Under the pieces are notes generated by a model that saw nothing but the letters and a program-made list of their open reading frames with translations, did not search any database and had not been told where the DNA came from. Of a stretch of 64,000 nt of DNA, positions 1 through 14,100 are shown one piece after another. Source of the stretch: Diplosphaera chodatii (Eukaryota; Chlorophyta; Trebouxiophyceae; Prasiolales; Stichococcaceae); the NCBI GenBank assembly GCA_032358165.1, contig JAALGY010000053.1:620001-684000 (forward strand). Reading direction: 5' to 3'. The stretch's first letter is position 1, and each line of letters begins with the position of its first letter. A program made the translations under genes and the position numbers.

Positions 1-378
1 TTGTGGAAGCACATGCTGCAGTCAGTCTTCACAGCTGCAGACCAGGAGCATCATGGCATGTGTTGCGTTTCTATAAACCCGCAACCAGTACCCCACTGCA
101 TGTCTACAGGACCTCGCCCCCAGGACACCCAGGCAGCAGGACCCGCACACACACCAAAGCTGGCATGGGTCAGAAACCGACCAGCAGCATGCCTCTGGAC
201 GTGCAACAGAGGTGCAAGCTCTAAGTGGTTGAGTATGCCGCCAGATGGCTGTTTCTGATGCACACGCAGTAGCATAAGTGTCACTTACATACGCTGCTGT
301 TAGCAGTCACACGCGGATTGCACACTGACATATTGTTGTGTCTACAACTCGATGCACGTTGGAATATGTTGTGCCTGC

Positions 379-3300
379 AGGCTGGTACCCCCGCAAGGCC
401 CTCACAGCCTTCAGTAGCTGGTGTATCATCTTCGTCACTGTCCTCGTCAGAGGCGTCATCAAGCATCTCCGAGTACATCCGCGTGCACTATGACCCAGGC
501 AATGGCTGCTCAAGCATCCTGCATCATGACACATGTGTAACATCCCGACTACGCCATGACACAGCTGTAGTCAGTGTCTGGGATCAACAAACAGAGCTCT
601 CAAGGCAGCATCACAGGCGTGTCGTTCCACGCTGCAGGCAGATGCGTGGTGCTGCACATGGAGCTCTCAGGCATACGGTATCTTAAGGCACGAGCCTGCG
701 TCTGCCTTTTGATGTGTATTTTATAATCGCTTATGTCGTGACCTGCCTCCCCTGGCACAACAGCGGTGATGTTGACCACGCTGCGCAGGCGGCAACAGCA
801 ATCACCTGGATCGTCGAGCTTGTTGGCCTTGCATTCCTGATCACAGCCCTGGTCCTGAAGATTCACAAGGTGAACATGTCCGGCTTCTTCTGATTGCATC
901 TCTGGTCAGAAACGCTCAACAAGGCAGCTGCTGTGCCTGCATTGCACGGAGGCATAAAGGTCGAGGAGACAGCTTGGCTACGATGTTGGTTCATCTCTCA
1001 TATGTTGTCTGCAGGATCAGCATTGGTGGTTCACGCACGACTTCCTCTGGGACACCAACATCGTAACGGCGGGCATCTGCCTAGCAGCACTGATTGGTAG
1101 CGGCTCTGCGCTCATGGCAAGGACTGTCCAGGTCAACAGGGCCGGCAAAGCCTGGTGTGCGGCAGAGCGCAAGTCTCGCCGCTTTGCACCTGCACTCCTA
1201 CGTTACGCTCAGGAGGGAAAAGCCATGTACCCCTTTCATTTCTGTGGCCATGTCTGCGTTGCATTAAGGTTGGGCACTTTTGAATTATGCTCTGCCGATG
1301 TAATATAGTAATGAGCTGGGGCTGGGCAACCTGCAGGACTCCTGAGCGAAAGCGTATTGTGGTCTGGGCAATGCTGGAGTTGCTCCTGACAGTGCGCAGT
1401 GGTGCAACATGCAGCTATGTGCTCTGCTCTCCATCGGCGGACATGCACAACGACTTTCTGCTCAATCAGAGGTGCTGTATAACAACACGGGTGCTCCCTG
1501 CAGACGCTGAACGTGAGCTTCTACCTGGCTGCCAACATCTATGTTGCCGCCGGTGACTGCGAGTGGTTTGATGCCTTCATATATGTTATGGGTGCGCAGG
1601 GCCTGCTGCATGCTGTATGGCAGAATGGAATCCACTCTGTGACGTATGTCCAGTGACCTCAGGGGATTGCATTGGACCATAGTGCTGACCCAGCAAGTTG
1701 TGAGGTGGCAATTATGCTGTGCAGGCATGCTGCAGTGGACCTGCTGGTGCGCAGGAGTTGCTGCTGCACTATGCTATGGCAGCCACTGACATGACTGCAT
1801 TGATCAGACAGTCCCCAGCATGCTTGAAATACCACTGTTTGCCTGGTCCAGGAATGCAACTTTCGCGAGCTACCTGTCACATGCACACGACACGAACCCC
1901 TGGCGCCACTACCAAGGTCCTCAATTGTGAAACGTAGTCTGCTGCTTTGAAGCAACCAGCATACATGACGTGCAGCTGGTGCAACGACTGCCGCTCATGA
2001 CTATCCTGCTCATGTCAGCCTTCAGTGCTGCAGGCATGCACGGTATCCGAGAAGACTGGACGGTGGACCTGCTGGCATGTACGTACCACACCTGCAAGTT
2101 CGCCATATGGGGGGCAGTCGAAGGCATCATCATCGCCATTTGTGTCCTCGGCATCCGTGAGGCAGTTGTCGTGTTCATGTCAATGCAGCATGCCATACAT
2201 TGCAGCAGCGCTGATGTCAGTGTGCAGTCGCACCTCACATGCAACATCTGCAATGCTTGCGACGGAAACGCCCAAGTGCTGCTCACAACAGCGACTGGCC
2301 TTCGCCATCTTGCAAATGCAGATGGGCAGGTCGTAGGCTTCAAGCACCTGAATGATCACCAGTGCCATACGCGTCGTGACATCCGCTGCCATCTTCGCCC
2401 TGCTGTCATAGTGAGTGCACCTTGTGTTTTTGAAACATATGTCTTGAAAACAGCACATCCTGCGGCACGGGTGCGGGGTGCGGGTGTCACCAGTGCATGA
2501 TGCTTTCGGCCTTGCTACTCCTCATATGTTTTGCACGACCTACTTATGTCATGGTCTGCAGCCGCTGTATGTGCTTGTGATCGTTGCCTTTCTGGGGTAC
2601 ATCGCTTTGGCAATCTTCTTCATGTTCCGCACCTTCCAACGGCTGAAGCAGAAGCCATGTGCGCTCCAAGTGCATGGAGCTTCCCACATGCATGTGATTG
2701 CATATGTGTGGCACATTGCGTTACCTTCTGTTAGACCAGCAGTCAATTTGCTGTGCCTGCGAACGTACAAGAATTCAGACCTGCCCCTCATGGCTTGTTC
2801 AGATGTTGCCAATCGAACTGCGCACATCAACTTGCACTTGCAGGTGAGCCACCTCTGGTAGTGATGAGCGCTGCCCAGCCAATCCCGTCTGCATTGCATG
2901 CTGTCATACGGCTGTCCGAGAGCACCTGTGCTCCTGCCTTGTGCAGGCGAGGTCGCGAGGCATTGCCATGATCTTTTGGATATTCTGCATCATCGTGTTC
3001 CTGTGCGTGGGTCCTGGCACATGCGTGTCTTACATGCAGGTGAGCTGTAAAGCATGATTGCCGTTTTAAGCACATACATACCTCTGGCCGTGCAGACAAC
3101 AGTCAGTATGTTCACTGAAGCTGAGTTGGCTGCTGGTGGTGCTGACCACTGACACGAGTGCACTCGCAGACGTGGCTAGGCTGGGAGCCAATGGTGCGAG
3201 TGCTGATGTGCAAGTTGGGGTCCACCAACGGCTGCCTGGGCACATAGCTTCCCATGTACACACGAGCTTTACAGACTGTGTATATGCTGTCACAACAGTG

Positions 3301-6300
3301 AATGCAACGTCCCTGTTCTGCCCTGTGCTGCAGATATTGGTGTTGACCGGGGTGCGTGGCACTCTTCTGCTGCACAGATGCCAAACTTGATGGTATCCAT
3401 CCTTTGGCTGCATGATATCTTCAATCGCATATGCATTGTCATGCGCCTAAGGCAGTGCAAGTGTGTATCGGTTGTCGCATAGGTGACTGCGGCAGACGCA
3501 TACCTTGCAACACCTGCCAGTACGAAAGAGGCTGATGATGTGCTGGAGGTCGGCATGTTGGTTCCTATACTGTTGTGACCAGCATGATGGGCATGCGCAG
3601 CTCTGCACAGTGCATACAACCAGGTGGCAACTTGTATAGAGTACAACTGTGGAATTCTTCTGCAGGTGTGGCTTCAGGTGAGCACATCGCTGTGCTGCTG
3701 AGACACGCTGCGCTGTACATGCATCTGCGATCATTCCAGCACCATCTGTCCTGCATGTCAACACTGCTGCTGACATAGGTGCATGATGCACACAGGAGTT
3801 TGCCTGGGCTGAGCAGGACATCCCAAAGGTACTATGCTACAGAACTGCAGCAAGCTGGCATATATCGGCAACACTTGCCTTCGACCCTCGCAAAGTATAT
3901 CAACGTCTCGTGCATTGTGCTCTACCTCCAGGTGAAGGATGAGCGGCGGGGCTCTCTGCAGTCTATTGGCTCAAAAGCGGATGTGGACGATGAGCCGCTG
4001 TTCTGCTTTGAAACGGCGCTGAAGACCCTCTACTGGTGTGGGGCTATACTTACCAACCTTCTTGCACACGCTGCCTGGGCTGCAAGGACGGGGTGTAGAC
4101 TTTGTACGATGCGGCAGCAATGATCATGTGCTAGTAAGAGTACATGCGACGCTGCACAGCCTGGGGTGTGGCGCCAAAGCCTTCTCACCAATGCTTTACA
4201 GGTCCATCCTTGTGTATCGGTACCAAGAGGTAGTGCGCTGCGGCAGCGTCATGCTTGCTGACGGTGCTCGCATTGACAGCTGCATGCTCCTGGTGATGTG
4301 GCGTGCGCTTGCAGTGAGCTCTGCAGAGTGGCCGGTGCACAGGCGGATCCGCAAGGGGTCACCCTCGAGATAGCCATGCAGTTGTACCAGCTGACGAACT
4401 TTGAGCTGGTGAGCAACGCTGTGTCCAGCATCCATGCTTTTCCACCCCTAGGTGGACGTGCCACCTTCATCAACCCTGCTGACATCTTGATTGAACTGTC
4501 GATAAGATGTTGGATGTCATCTGCAGCTGTGGGAGCGGCGGCTGGACACAAAGGCGATGATCGCATGGAATGAAGAGACGGTCGTGCTGTCGTTCCGCGG
4601 CACAGCGACCTTCAATAATGTGCTTGCTGACCTCTCGGTAGGGAACAAGCATGGGATACATGTGTTAAGTACGCTGATAAGTACAGCTGGAACGCCCTCG
4701 ACCGCAACAGTGTACACTGGCCTGCAGGCCTGGTATGCTGCGCACCCACCGAAGCGCGGGATCCCGATGATCAGCCGTCCCTACGTGCACCAGGCATGCA
4801 CACCACTGACGTCTTCGGCCATTCCCAGCTTGCCGGCACTCGGCACTGGATGCTGGCGGCAATCCGATGTGAAGCCAAAGGCTGTCGTCGGATGCACAGT
4901 GCCTGACATCCGCCAAGCATGCCCGACCTGGAGTGCTGCAGGGCTTCCTGAAGTGCTGGCTGGCAAGTGGGCTGCGGGACAAGGTTTCGACGCGCATGGC
5001 GGAGATCACCAGCAGTCGGCAGTGCGCTGACAAAGACCTGACGGTCATTGTCACAGGTGACAGATGCCAGCAGTGCAGGTGTGGCTTGTGCACCACTGTT
5101 AGTGTTGCTGTGCCATAATAGCCTGGTGTATCTGCTTGGTGGAAAGACAGGCATACGAACTTGCCTGGTCAAGTGTGGTTGGACTACATTGCAGCAGTTC
5201 GTTGAGCTGCATACTGTCTGTATATGGCAGGTCACTCGCTGGGCGGCGCCATTGCAATGCTGGCCGCTTTGGACGTGCGGCGCTCATGCGATCGGATTGC
5301 CCGTCACAACCTCTGGTGCTACACCTTTGGAGGTGTGCTTACTGGAGAGGGTTTCACACCCTGGCATACTTGTGACAAAACAGGGTGCTATTATGATTAT
5401 GCCTCGGGCATGAATTGGAACATGGTGCGGTGCATGCTGATGACCTGCTGCGTAAACGTGATTTCGATCTGGAGCCTGCCGTGATACCATGCAGCGCCCC
5501 GGCCCGGCAACAGACCCTTCAAGTGGGAGTACGATGACGCAGTGCCTGAAACATGGCAGGCAAGGTCTCCGCCAGCTGTGCATAGCGGAACATACCTGGC
5601 ACTCTATCCTGGCTATCGAGGCAGGCAGCATGTTGCACAAGTCAGACGAACGCTTGCTTGTGCTCCTGGCAGGTCATCAACGACCAGGTGCTGAAGAAAC
5701 ACTGAGCTTTTCCAGCAGTGCTTCTCCAAAGTTGCACATGCGCCAGTTTCAGGTTTCAAATATAGCCTGCTGTTTGTGAGCGTTAGATCCGATTCACATC
5801 TGTCTGTGCAGGACCCGATCCCAAGAGTAAATAGGTTTCCAGCTTACAGGCGGCCTGGCAAGAAGGTGCAGTCTTCATCGCATTGCACAAGTGTGCAACA
5901 ATGGTCAGCAGCCATTAGTGCTCCGGTCTCTGCCATGGTATAGGGTAATTAGTCTGATACCCGAGGCTGTGCGCAAACCAGTGTACAGGTGCTTTGCCAC
6001 GAAGCGAAGCAGAATATCAGTGCACTCAGTGTTGACAGTCTCCCTGGCCTGCGCACCCCACAGGTCATCATCAACGCAAAGGGCGACCTGATCGTGCGGC
6101 CCGGCTTCTTGGAGACGGCGCTGCTGCGGCGGCCGGGCGGCGTGCCGGAGCACCACTTCGTGAGCTGATATGTTCCGCATCTGTAACGTATGGAACGCGC
6201 AGCACTCCTACGGTATTGATGCAGTGATACTCGCACTGCGCAGCATCGCTAAGAGGGTAGCGCTGTGATGGAAGGACGTCTGCTACCATTAGCAAGCACG

Positions 6301-7970
6301 TTTTCCTCTCAGCTGAGCTACGGCATGGGGTGTGCTGTGCAGCTCCGAAACTACCAGCGATCCATGGCGGCCGTCCTCTGTGGCCAGCTGCACGGAAAGC
6401 GCCTGCATGGCGGCTTGATGGTAACCCTCGTTGTTGATCGGTTGGGTGGCACCCTTCCTTTTGAATTGGTTGTGGCCAGCCTGGAGGGGAAAGACAGCCA
6501 TTGAAGCACGCAGTGCTTGCAAAGACTTGGTGACTCCGTAGGTCATATCATGGCTGCCGTCTGTGGAGTGCTGTAGCGGCAGGTGATGCCTGTTCATCTG
6601 TGGCAGGGGCTGCTGGAGATTGCGGAGGACACCGGCATGGGGGAGGCGCTGCAGGCCGCGGGGCTGGATGTGGAGAAGCTGAAGCGCGAAGTGCAGGAGA
6701 AGCTGGTAAGGGGTTGCCTAACTTCAGCAACTGCTTGTTGCACCAAGATGAACTGGGCACCTTTCTATGGCTGCACAGAACTATGCACGTCGGCCCAGCT
6801 CAGACAGACGGTGCAGCACCATCGTTAGCATCAGATGAACATGCACCGAGAAGCTGCATCGAGTTGAGCAGACCATGTATGCTCCATGCCACAAACTTAC
6901 AGCTGTGCTTCCGTCCTGCAGGCTCGAAGGAGGAGGCGGGAGGGCATGCCTGCTGAGGCGCAAGCTGCAGACGAAGCGGAGGAGGCAGCAGAGGAGGCAG
7001 AAGCTCAGCTTACAGGTAACGAGTGCTGCCGTGTGCAACACTGCGACCCTGCATGTGCAGCTGCAGTCGTCAGCTTGGTAGCATGTTCAAGGCGGTGATG
7101 TGACAGCGTATACAGCTGGTGACGCGCGGGCTCCATTTGCTTGCAGATGATGAGGCGACGCAGGCGGCAGAAGCAGAGCCTGCCACGCCAGATGCAGGAC
7201 AAGGGGAGGCTGCAGACGAGGCTGGCACAGCGGTGCGCTGCTGATGTGCTTGTGCTGTGTAGCTGCACGGCAAGAGCACCAATGCATGCAGCGCTCAACT
7301 GTGAGTCATCGGGCACGGTGAAGCACTGCCATGATTTCATTCGACTGTTTCACATGCGCAAGTGTGTGGCACATCTGAGCTGAACGGTGCTCATCTGCTC
7401 AAGACGCGTAGCAGGCAGGCTGGGACCCACGCAGACGCACTTTTGCACACAGGGGGGGCGCCCGCCGCAGCCGGAGCGCCCGCGGCCGCAGCCCCCCGCC
7501 TCTATCACCAGCTCCACCACGGTGCCCGGCGCCGAGCGGCGGCTGCACCACCACGCCGGCCGGCTGACACGCTCCGGCAAAGCGCATGTACGGCCCGCAG
7601 TTTCGTGCGCTCTGCTCTCTTAGTTGCCCAATGACGCGCACTTGCCAGCTGCCTGTGACGGCAAAGGTCCGCAGCGCCATCCTGAGCGGGTGCCCCTGCA
7701 CAGCACATGTTGCTTGCACCGCCAGCCTACCTTCTCCTGAAGAGGGTTAACGCAGGCTCTATCATCGGTGTCTTTGTCATGTTGCAGTTCACGCACCTCA
7801 ATGATGAGGCCATCCAGCACGAGGACAGCGGGCACGAGGAGGGCAACGCCGAGCGGGCGGAGCAGCCGGCCGCCGATGCACAGCTGTGCCGCAGCGAGGC
7901 GACGGGCGACAGGGCGAAGCGGCGGCACATGCTGTTCGGCCACCGCTTCCGCGAGCGCCAGGACGTCTGA
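379..7970 (+). CDS. Class 3 lipase, multi-pass membrane (sn1-diacylglycerol-lipase-like), 5' end unresolved
   Basis: Predicted membrane lipase that would hydrolyse the sn-1 ester of diacylglycerol or related lipids. Hydrophobic membrane exons come first: about 379-471 (TAFSSWCIIFVTVLVRGVI), 700-870, 1014-1131, 2080-2170, 2567-2650 and 2950-3050. The catalytic half follows. The oxyanion-strand exon reads TVVLSFRGTATFNN (about 4585-4630). The nucleophile motif GHSLGGA has its Ser codon at 5236-5238. The acid-residue block VINDQDPIPRV comes from 5673-5687 plus 5812 onward, and HHF follows near 6160. An acidic/Ala-rich C-terminal tail ends at RERQDV, stop at 7970. Around twenty exons; several joins between 1130 and 3900 are uncertain, and the start codon may lie left of the window. 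Two introns (4794-4941 and 5560-5672) appear to use GC donors. Domain order matches plant and algal DAGL-like lipases. Family assignment is firm; substrate is inferred. Confidence 0.85.
5673..5687 (+). other. 15-nt microexon of the lipase gene
   Basis: Encodes VINDQ between an acceptor at 5671-5672 and a GTGCTG donor. It joins ETWQ to DPIPRVNRFPAY, giving the conserved NDxDPIP block that contains the candidate catalytic Asp. Confidence 0.7.
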
Positions 7971-8554
7971 GAGCTGTTTCTTTGTGCAGGCGGCGGCATG
8001 TGTACATTTGATAGCAGTCAGGAGGGCTGTGCAGGCATAGACGATGCTGAGTTGCCGGCTGCCATGGTCGCGTGTTGAGCATTGTCAAGTGCTGGTGTCT
8101 GGAGTGCTAGGCTTGATATGGTTCAGAAGCAGGATCTGTAGTGCATCATGCATGCATGTATGAAAATCAGATGTCAGATGCCTCGCTATGCGCATAGCCT
8201 TGGAATCCAAGATTGCAGTGCCATTACTTCAGACTCTACTTCAAGCTCCTGCGCCCAGTACACATTCTGACACATCCCCCGCATCTGCTCTGCTTCTGCT
8301 GGACGACCTCAGTGATCACAGTGATCACTGACCCTTATATTCCACTGCGATCTGCTGCTGCTGCTGCCACTGACGCTGCTGGGAACACAGAGTAAATTGT
8401 GCCCATAGCCATGAACGTGCTGCTGATCTGCCACTCTTCCTGCGCTCGAAGCCGCTAGCTCAGCTGATTGTAGGTTGCACGCCTCGCATCATCAACTCAG
8501 GACTGGCTCCCGCGCGCTGTCATGCTGGCCAGCTGGCACCTGCTCTCTCTGACG
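7971..8554. other. Convergent intergenic spacer
   Basis: Between the stop codons of the lipase (+) and the SGF11-like gene (-). It should hold both 3' UTRs. I see no further coding signal, RNA gene or repeat. Confidence 0.5.
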
Positions 8555-9971
8555 TCAACCCCGGACTGGCGCCCGCACATTGCGTGAGGGGCGTCCAGCG
8601 GCCCGGTCGCCCACCCCGAGGCACTTCTCCAGGTGCGGTGCGAACCTGCGGTCAACGTAACATGTCGACACGCTGCTCTGTAGCTGACACAGGTGCAGAT
8701 GGCACCAGTGCTTGTCTGCTGCTGTCTGCCACAGGATTTTGGCTGATGAGCGACACGCCTTGAGTGTCGTGCAGGGTGATCATCTGTACGTCATCGCTTG
8801 CAAGTGGCCGGGCTGCAGGACTCGGGGTTTCTCACCTGCCGGCTGCCAGGCGCTTGCCGCAGTTGGGGCAAACTACCGGGGTGGTTGCTGTAGTCGGGAT
8901 GGTCTGCCCGAAGGCGTCTGGATGTGTGCGCCGCGGATTCGCCTGTTCAAAAGCAGCACGCAGATCTTTGCAAGGCATGGCTTCTGTCCTCCGTGGCCGC
9001 ACATAGCCCATGTTCACACGTTCACCGCGCCACAGCAGACAGGGCGCGATTTGTGGCAGTGGTGCTCGTATTACTGCGTATGGTGTCTGCGCAACTGGTC
9101 AGCAGGTGGGAGGTACATGAGTTGACCCCGAATACCGAAAACTCTATGCATGCAAGGGCCTGTTCCATGAGCAGCAAGGGCAACACAAGGACGGCAGCCC
9201 ACCGAGCTGCTGGCGGGTCCGCTGAAGACGCCGGCCGGCTCCGCCTCCTGCGCGAGGTCCGACAGGTCGTCCTGCGACATTGCACATGTCACTTTGGTGC
9301 AGCACACAGAGCCACCGCCCCACATGCAAACCATGCTAGCAATGGGCTTCCAGCAGGCAGCGGCGGGTGCGGCGCTGACCTGGCCGCTGCGGACAGCCCG
9401 CTGCACCTCGATGGCGAAGTCCAGCAGCACATCTGCGTGCAGGACCCAGACACATCATGATCTGAAGGAAGGCTCGCGCTGCTAGACAGCAAGCATGTCC
9501 CGTCTGAATGCTTTAATGCATCGTGCGCTGACGGCGCATGGTGGGAGGCTGGTATGTTGCATCCTGCAAGCAATGCGCAATAGTCGTAGGTGACTACATA
9601 TAGACGGTGAGCTCACCGTCCACCAGGTCCGCATAGGCTGCCACGGTCTGGGAGATGACGCTGCTGGGCTCCGCCAGGCCCGCTCGCAGCCGCGCCACCG
9701 CCGCCAGCCGGGCCCGCAGCGCCGCTGCATTTGATTTTTGTGCCCTCTCAACCGTGGGCTGTCGCTGTTGCGTGCTGGGCGTGATCACGGCCAGTGGCGG
9801 GCGGATCGATTGCCAAGCTAAATGCACGAGGACGATGCAACGTCCGTCCGGGCGTGTGCCACAGGCAATTGGGCAGGAGGCGATGGGTGCGCACCCTCCT
9901 CTGCAGCTGCCGCGGTTGCCGACTGGCGGCGCTGCTTCCCCGGCGGCGCGGCCAGTGGCGCTGCCATCCAC
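8555..9971 (-). CDS. SAGA-associated factor 11 (SGF11/ATXN7L3-like) zinc-finger protein
   Basis: Predicted subunit of the deubiquitinase module of the SAGA co-activator, which removes ubiquitin from histone H2B. The last two exons join across an intron (8646-8835) to give CPNCGKRLAAGR followed by FAPHLEKCLGVG, the Sgf11-type zinc finger (CX2C...HX3C), then a short basic tail and a stop at 8555. Upstream exons give AYADLVDDVLLDFAIEVQR and AVRSGQ (about 9600-9727 joined to about 9390-9440). This resembles the N-terminal helix by which Sgf11 binds its partners. An acidic linker exon (DDLSDLAQEAEPAG, about 9215-9280) sits between. The start is uncertain: an open frame begins with Met at 9971, but a splice acceptor near 9727 suggests a separate first exon. 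Confidence 0.75.
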
Positions 9972-11102
9972 AGCTGCACAGACCCGACCGATATTGAGCC
10001 ACTGCCTGAAGCTGCCTGGTCACATCCAGGCTCTCGCAGAAGCGGTCAGTGATCTGCCCGCGGTATTACTGGCGCATCAGCGCAGCATCATGCGCCGCAG
10101 TAGACTGGTCCGAGTCGATGCCGATGCAGTCGGCGCTATCACAGGTCGCTGCTAGGAAGCCTGCGGCGTGCTGAAACGGCACTGATGCGCTCGACGGCCT
10201 AAGATACAAGAGCTGAGGTGGATGGCGCCACACCAGCAGGCACCAGACCGTTTTGTGTCTACTACAACATATGTGGCTTGGCGCGCATGATCAGCAGCGA
10301 GATATCATTCAAGATGGCACAGCTGACGCTGAACTCAAGTGCAACGAGACTGACTGATGATGAACGTGGTGTGCAACCCACAAAGTGATCTGCAGTGCAA
10401 CCTTGCCGAGCACGTGGCTGCTATCTGCAAACAGTCCCAAAGTTGCTATGCAGCTGATCCTCTCGTGACAGCAAAGCAAGCTGCATGAACCGCATTCTGT
10501 GCAGGCAATGGCGCAATGCGCAATGGCTTTGCAGTACACACCCTGTCAGACATGTCTGACAGCTGTTTACATTGCAATGCTTCATCGAACCCGGTACACG
10601 ACAATCGTCGAGTCATGTGTGTTCACGTACTTTCACAAGAAGCAAATCTTCGAGGTCCGCACACATTGATACAATCGAATTGCACAGTGTTTGTTATCAA
10701 AATCTGAGCTGAGCACTTGGCGGGCAAGACCGCTGCAAAGTGTCACAACTCGCCTACAAAAGTAGGTCAGCAACAATCCGACCCCATTGTCGTGGGCTGT
10801 TTGCCGATATGCCGACGGACCTGACTGGCAGCTCCAGTGACCAACAGGTGGAACTCCTGTCGACGGCTGATGCAGCGCTGTGCTTGCTGCCCAATGGAGA
10901 GACTGCTGCTGCGCCAGCAGCCATGGTCTTCAGTTCCGGTACAAGGCTGAACAGCTTCATGGCATGAGCGACCTCCTGAAAATTGCAGCTGGGCCCCCGT
11001 CATAGCCCAATGATGTGTGGCTGCCAGGCGGTCCTTTCGACGGGCATCCAGGGTGTACGGTCCAGTGCCTTGGATGTCCGTCTATTGACGCACGTCGGCG
11101 TT
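9972..11102. other. Intergenic spacer
   Basis: Upstream of the SGF11-like gene and downstream of the MutS2 stop, both on the minus strand. It probably contains the SGF11 promoter and first-exon region plus the MutS2 3' UTR. I looked here for a Smr domain (DLRG-type motif) that could extend MutS2 and found none. No convincing gene. Confidence 0.4.
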
Positions 11103-14100
11103 TCAGTCCAGGCGGCGGACCTCGTCCACCGCGGCGGTCAGCGTCATGGGGCCGCTCTGCAGCGTCAGCTTCCCGCCCTTCTTCACCGCCAGCACCTGCA
11201 GTGACACAGGGTGTCACCTGCTGACTGATGGAGCGAACGACGACATGGCCACAAGCCACATGACTATAACAAACACAGAGATCGCAGCAGTGATGTCCCA
11301 CAGCCGACGCGACATCCAGCGGCGGACGGCAGAACCCTTATGACCCTGAGCAGACATGCGTCGCAGCCAGGAGCGATCTTGACTCGCAAAGCACACACCT
11401 TGGCTGTGCCGCCCAGTCGTGGGACATGCACGGTTTCACCGATTGCGGGCAGCCAGTGCTCCGCCTTCTGTGCCTCGAACTTGCGCGCCTCCTGCATTAC
11501 AAGGCTCCTGACATCAACAAAGAGCTGAGCAGAGCATGCCGCGATATTCTTGTGGCAGTAAGCTGCCAGCGCTGATGCCTCTGATCCTCCCTTATGTGTG
11601 CAGCTGACCCTCCATTGCATGCCACACATCTAAGCCATCCAGCAAACCATACATTGCCAAACCATACCATACCTCGTCAATGGCATCCTGCGTGGCTTTG
11701 GCTGCAGCGCGCTCCTGCGCAGCGGCCGCCTGCTGCTTGCCCAGCCGCTGCAGGGTGGCCGCCGCCTCGCGTGCGGCAACCGTGATACTGCGGGCGGCTG
11801 CGCCGTGCTGCTGTGCCCGCAGGTCCGCTATCTCCCGCCTGTATACAGCTTACAGCAGGCGTGAGGCAGGTCAAAAAGCTGCAGCGGCAGCTGAACACTG
11901 AAGCCACGTGATTCCCATGGCTTTGCTTGGCATGAAGGAAGCGCGCCCACCTGGCAGATGCATGAGGTGCAAAGACACACAGCAAACCCAGAGAGGGACC
12001 CCAGATCTGCCTGCTGCATCAGCTGGCTGTGTGGCTGAGCAGGCTGCCGAGTGGGAAAGACTGCTGTGGCTGGCAGAGTGTCTGCTGCCACTGGTGCTGC
12101 TGCTCAGCAGGTGAAGCGGTGCGGCCTGCCGTCCATGATGCCCGAGTTGATAAAGTGCTGCCACGCCGCCGCCTGCAAGACAGTAGACATCCCTTGTGGA
12201 CAGTACCACATCCACATTTGCTCTGCATTTGGTGACTATGCTAGATCTGTGCATCTCTGACAGGGGGAAATGCTGCTGCTGTCTCATAGGAAGCTGGCAG
12301 GGCGGATCCCCACCTGCGGGTCGGGCTGGGCCTCGATGAAGCCGAGGTCGAACTGGTTGGCGTTGACGTAGAAGTGGCGGTCGAAGCAGGCCACGCCCCG
12401 GCGCTGCGCGTCCGCTATCCGCGCCGGCACGAGCTCTGTCCAGCCATTCTTGGCCAGCGACTCATAGCGAGATGGCGGCGCCAGCTGGTATGTCTGAGCC
12501 CACTCGTCATACTTGACAGCCTGCAGGGATGGACATAAATTATAAGACCTGAGGAGGTTGTGTGCCATATAGGCAAGCAGTCGGTGACAAGCGGCGCAAG
12601 CCAATACAACTGCCATGACATCGGGCAACACTTTAGACCCTAACACCCCCCGCGGTTACTGGATGGCGTCTCTTGTATGTGGGTGGCATGAGTAGGTGGC
12701 TGCCCGTGAGCGGCTAGCTACCTGGAGCACGTGCTGCCAGCGGGCCTGGTGCATGCTGGCCTTGACCTTGACGAACAGCACCTCCAGCGGGTCCGCGTTC
12801 ACGCCGTCGTAGAACGACTCCTGGATGGGGTTGCGCCCCGCATTGCAGCCCTGCGCCCGCGGGTCCCGCCAGTCCACCCCCTGCAGCGCCAAGGTGTGAC
12901 CGCGTCTCCAGGCTGGACATTCGGGCTGCAGCACGGACTGCCAACGTGCACGAGTGCAGGCCTGCTCTAAGATTCAAGTCAGCTCGCACACCACCAGCCG
13001 TTTAGCCCTCTGGCAGTGCGGGCCACATGGCTCCCTGTTGCATGCTGCCCAGTGAACGCGTGCCGCCCCGCCGATCTGCTGCTCGCCCTGTTAAGCGCCC
13101 TTGTGACTGAGGTGCCCCACCTGGTAGCGCAGCATCAGGCTGTCCAGGTTGTAGCCCGCCTCCAGGATGGCCTTGGACATGCCGATCTCGGACAGCGTGA
13201 CCATCTCCGCCATGTCTTTGTGGCACTGCAGCACGCTGCCCTTGCGCTTGATCACGTCCAGGCCCACCTGCGGAAGAGGCCTCTGAAGGTCCAGTGAAAA
13301 TGTCACCCCTTGGGTTGCAGACCGATGTCTTCACTTCAGTTTGCCGTCAGCAGCTAGTCTATCAATCTGGGATACTGGTCAGACTGCTCATGTGCAGGCG
13401 AGAGTATGCTGTTGTAGGCATGTTGCCCGTGTGAGTGACTGAGACGTCAGAACAAAGACGGAGCGCCAGCTCGCCTGGTCCATGGCGACTGCGTAAGACT
13501 GCACGTGGGGCTGCTGCGCCGACAGGGCGTACGCGCCGCCGCAGTTGATGGTGGACCCCACCAGCTTGACGTCCCCCGTCAGCTTGCGCACGAACGCCGT
13601 CGTCCAGTGCACGCTGGCCGGGTGGTATGCTGGCAAGAAGGGCCCACGCACGCTCGAGTTGAGCCACACGAAGTACTTGAACGCCCTGCAGGTACCGACG
13701 ACTGTGCTGAGCATCACTGTTGTCTGCACCTTGCGCATTTGGGATGCTACCACATGCCTTCAGAGCATCGAGTGCTGCTGCCATCATGCTCTGCTGCCAG
13801 GCCCCAGTGCTGGCCATATGCATGTGTATGATCTGCTGCCATGAGGTGCAGGTCACTTCACCAGCATGCCGAGGACCATCCCTGCACACCAGCGAAGTGG
13901 CCCACCTGGGGTCGGGCACATGGTTGTCCAGCACCCAGGCCACGGTGCCAATGTCGAAGCAGTGGTTGGGGTGGTTCACGAAGCGCGCGTTGTTCGGCAG
14001 CACTGGCGGCGGGTCCAGTTCGTGCAGTCCAGTGCCATGCTGCAGCGCAATAATGTACGTCACGCCATCGCCCTCCTGTGCAGTGAAACACGTCACAGGT

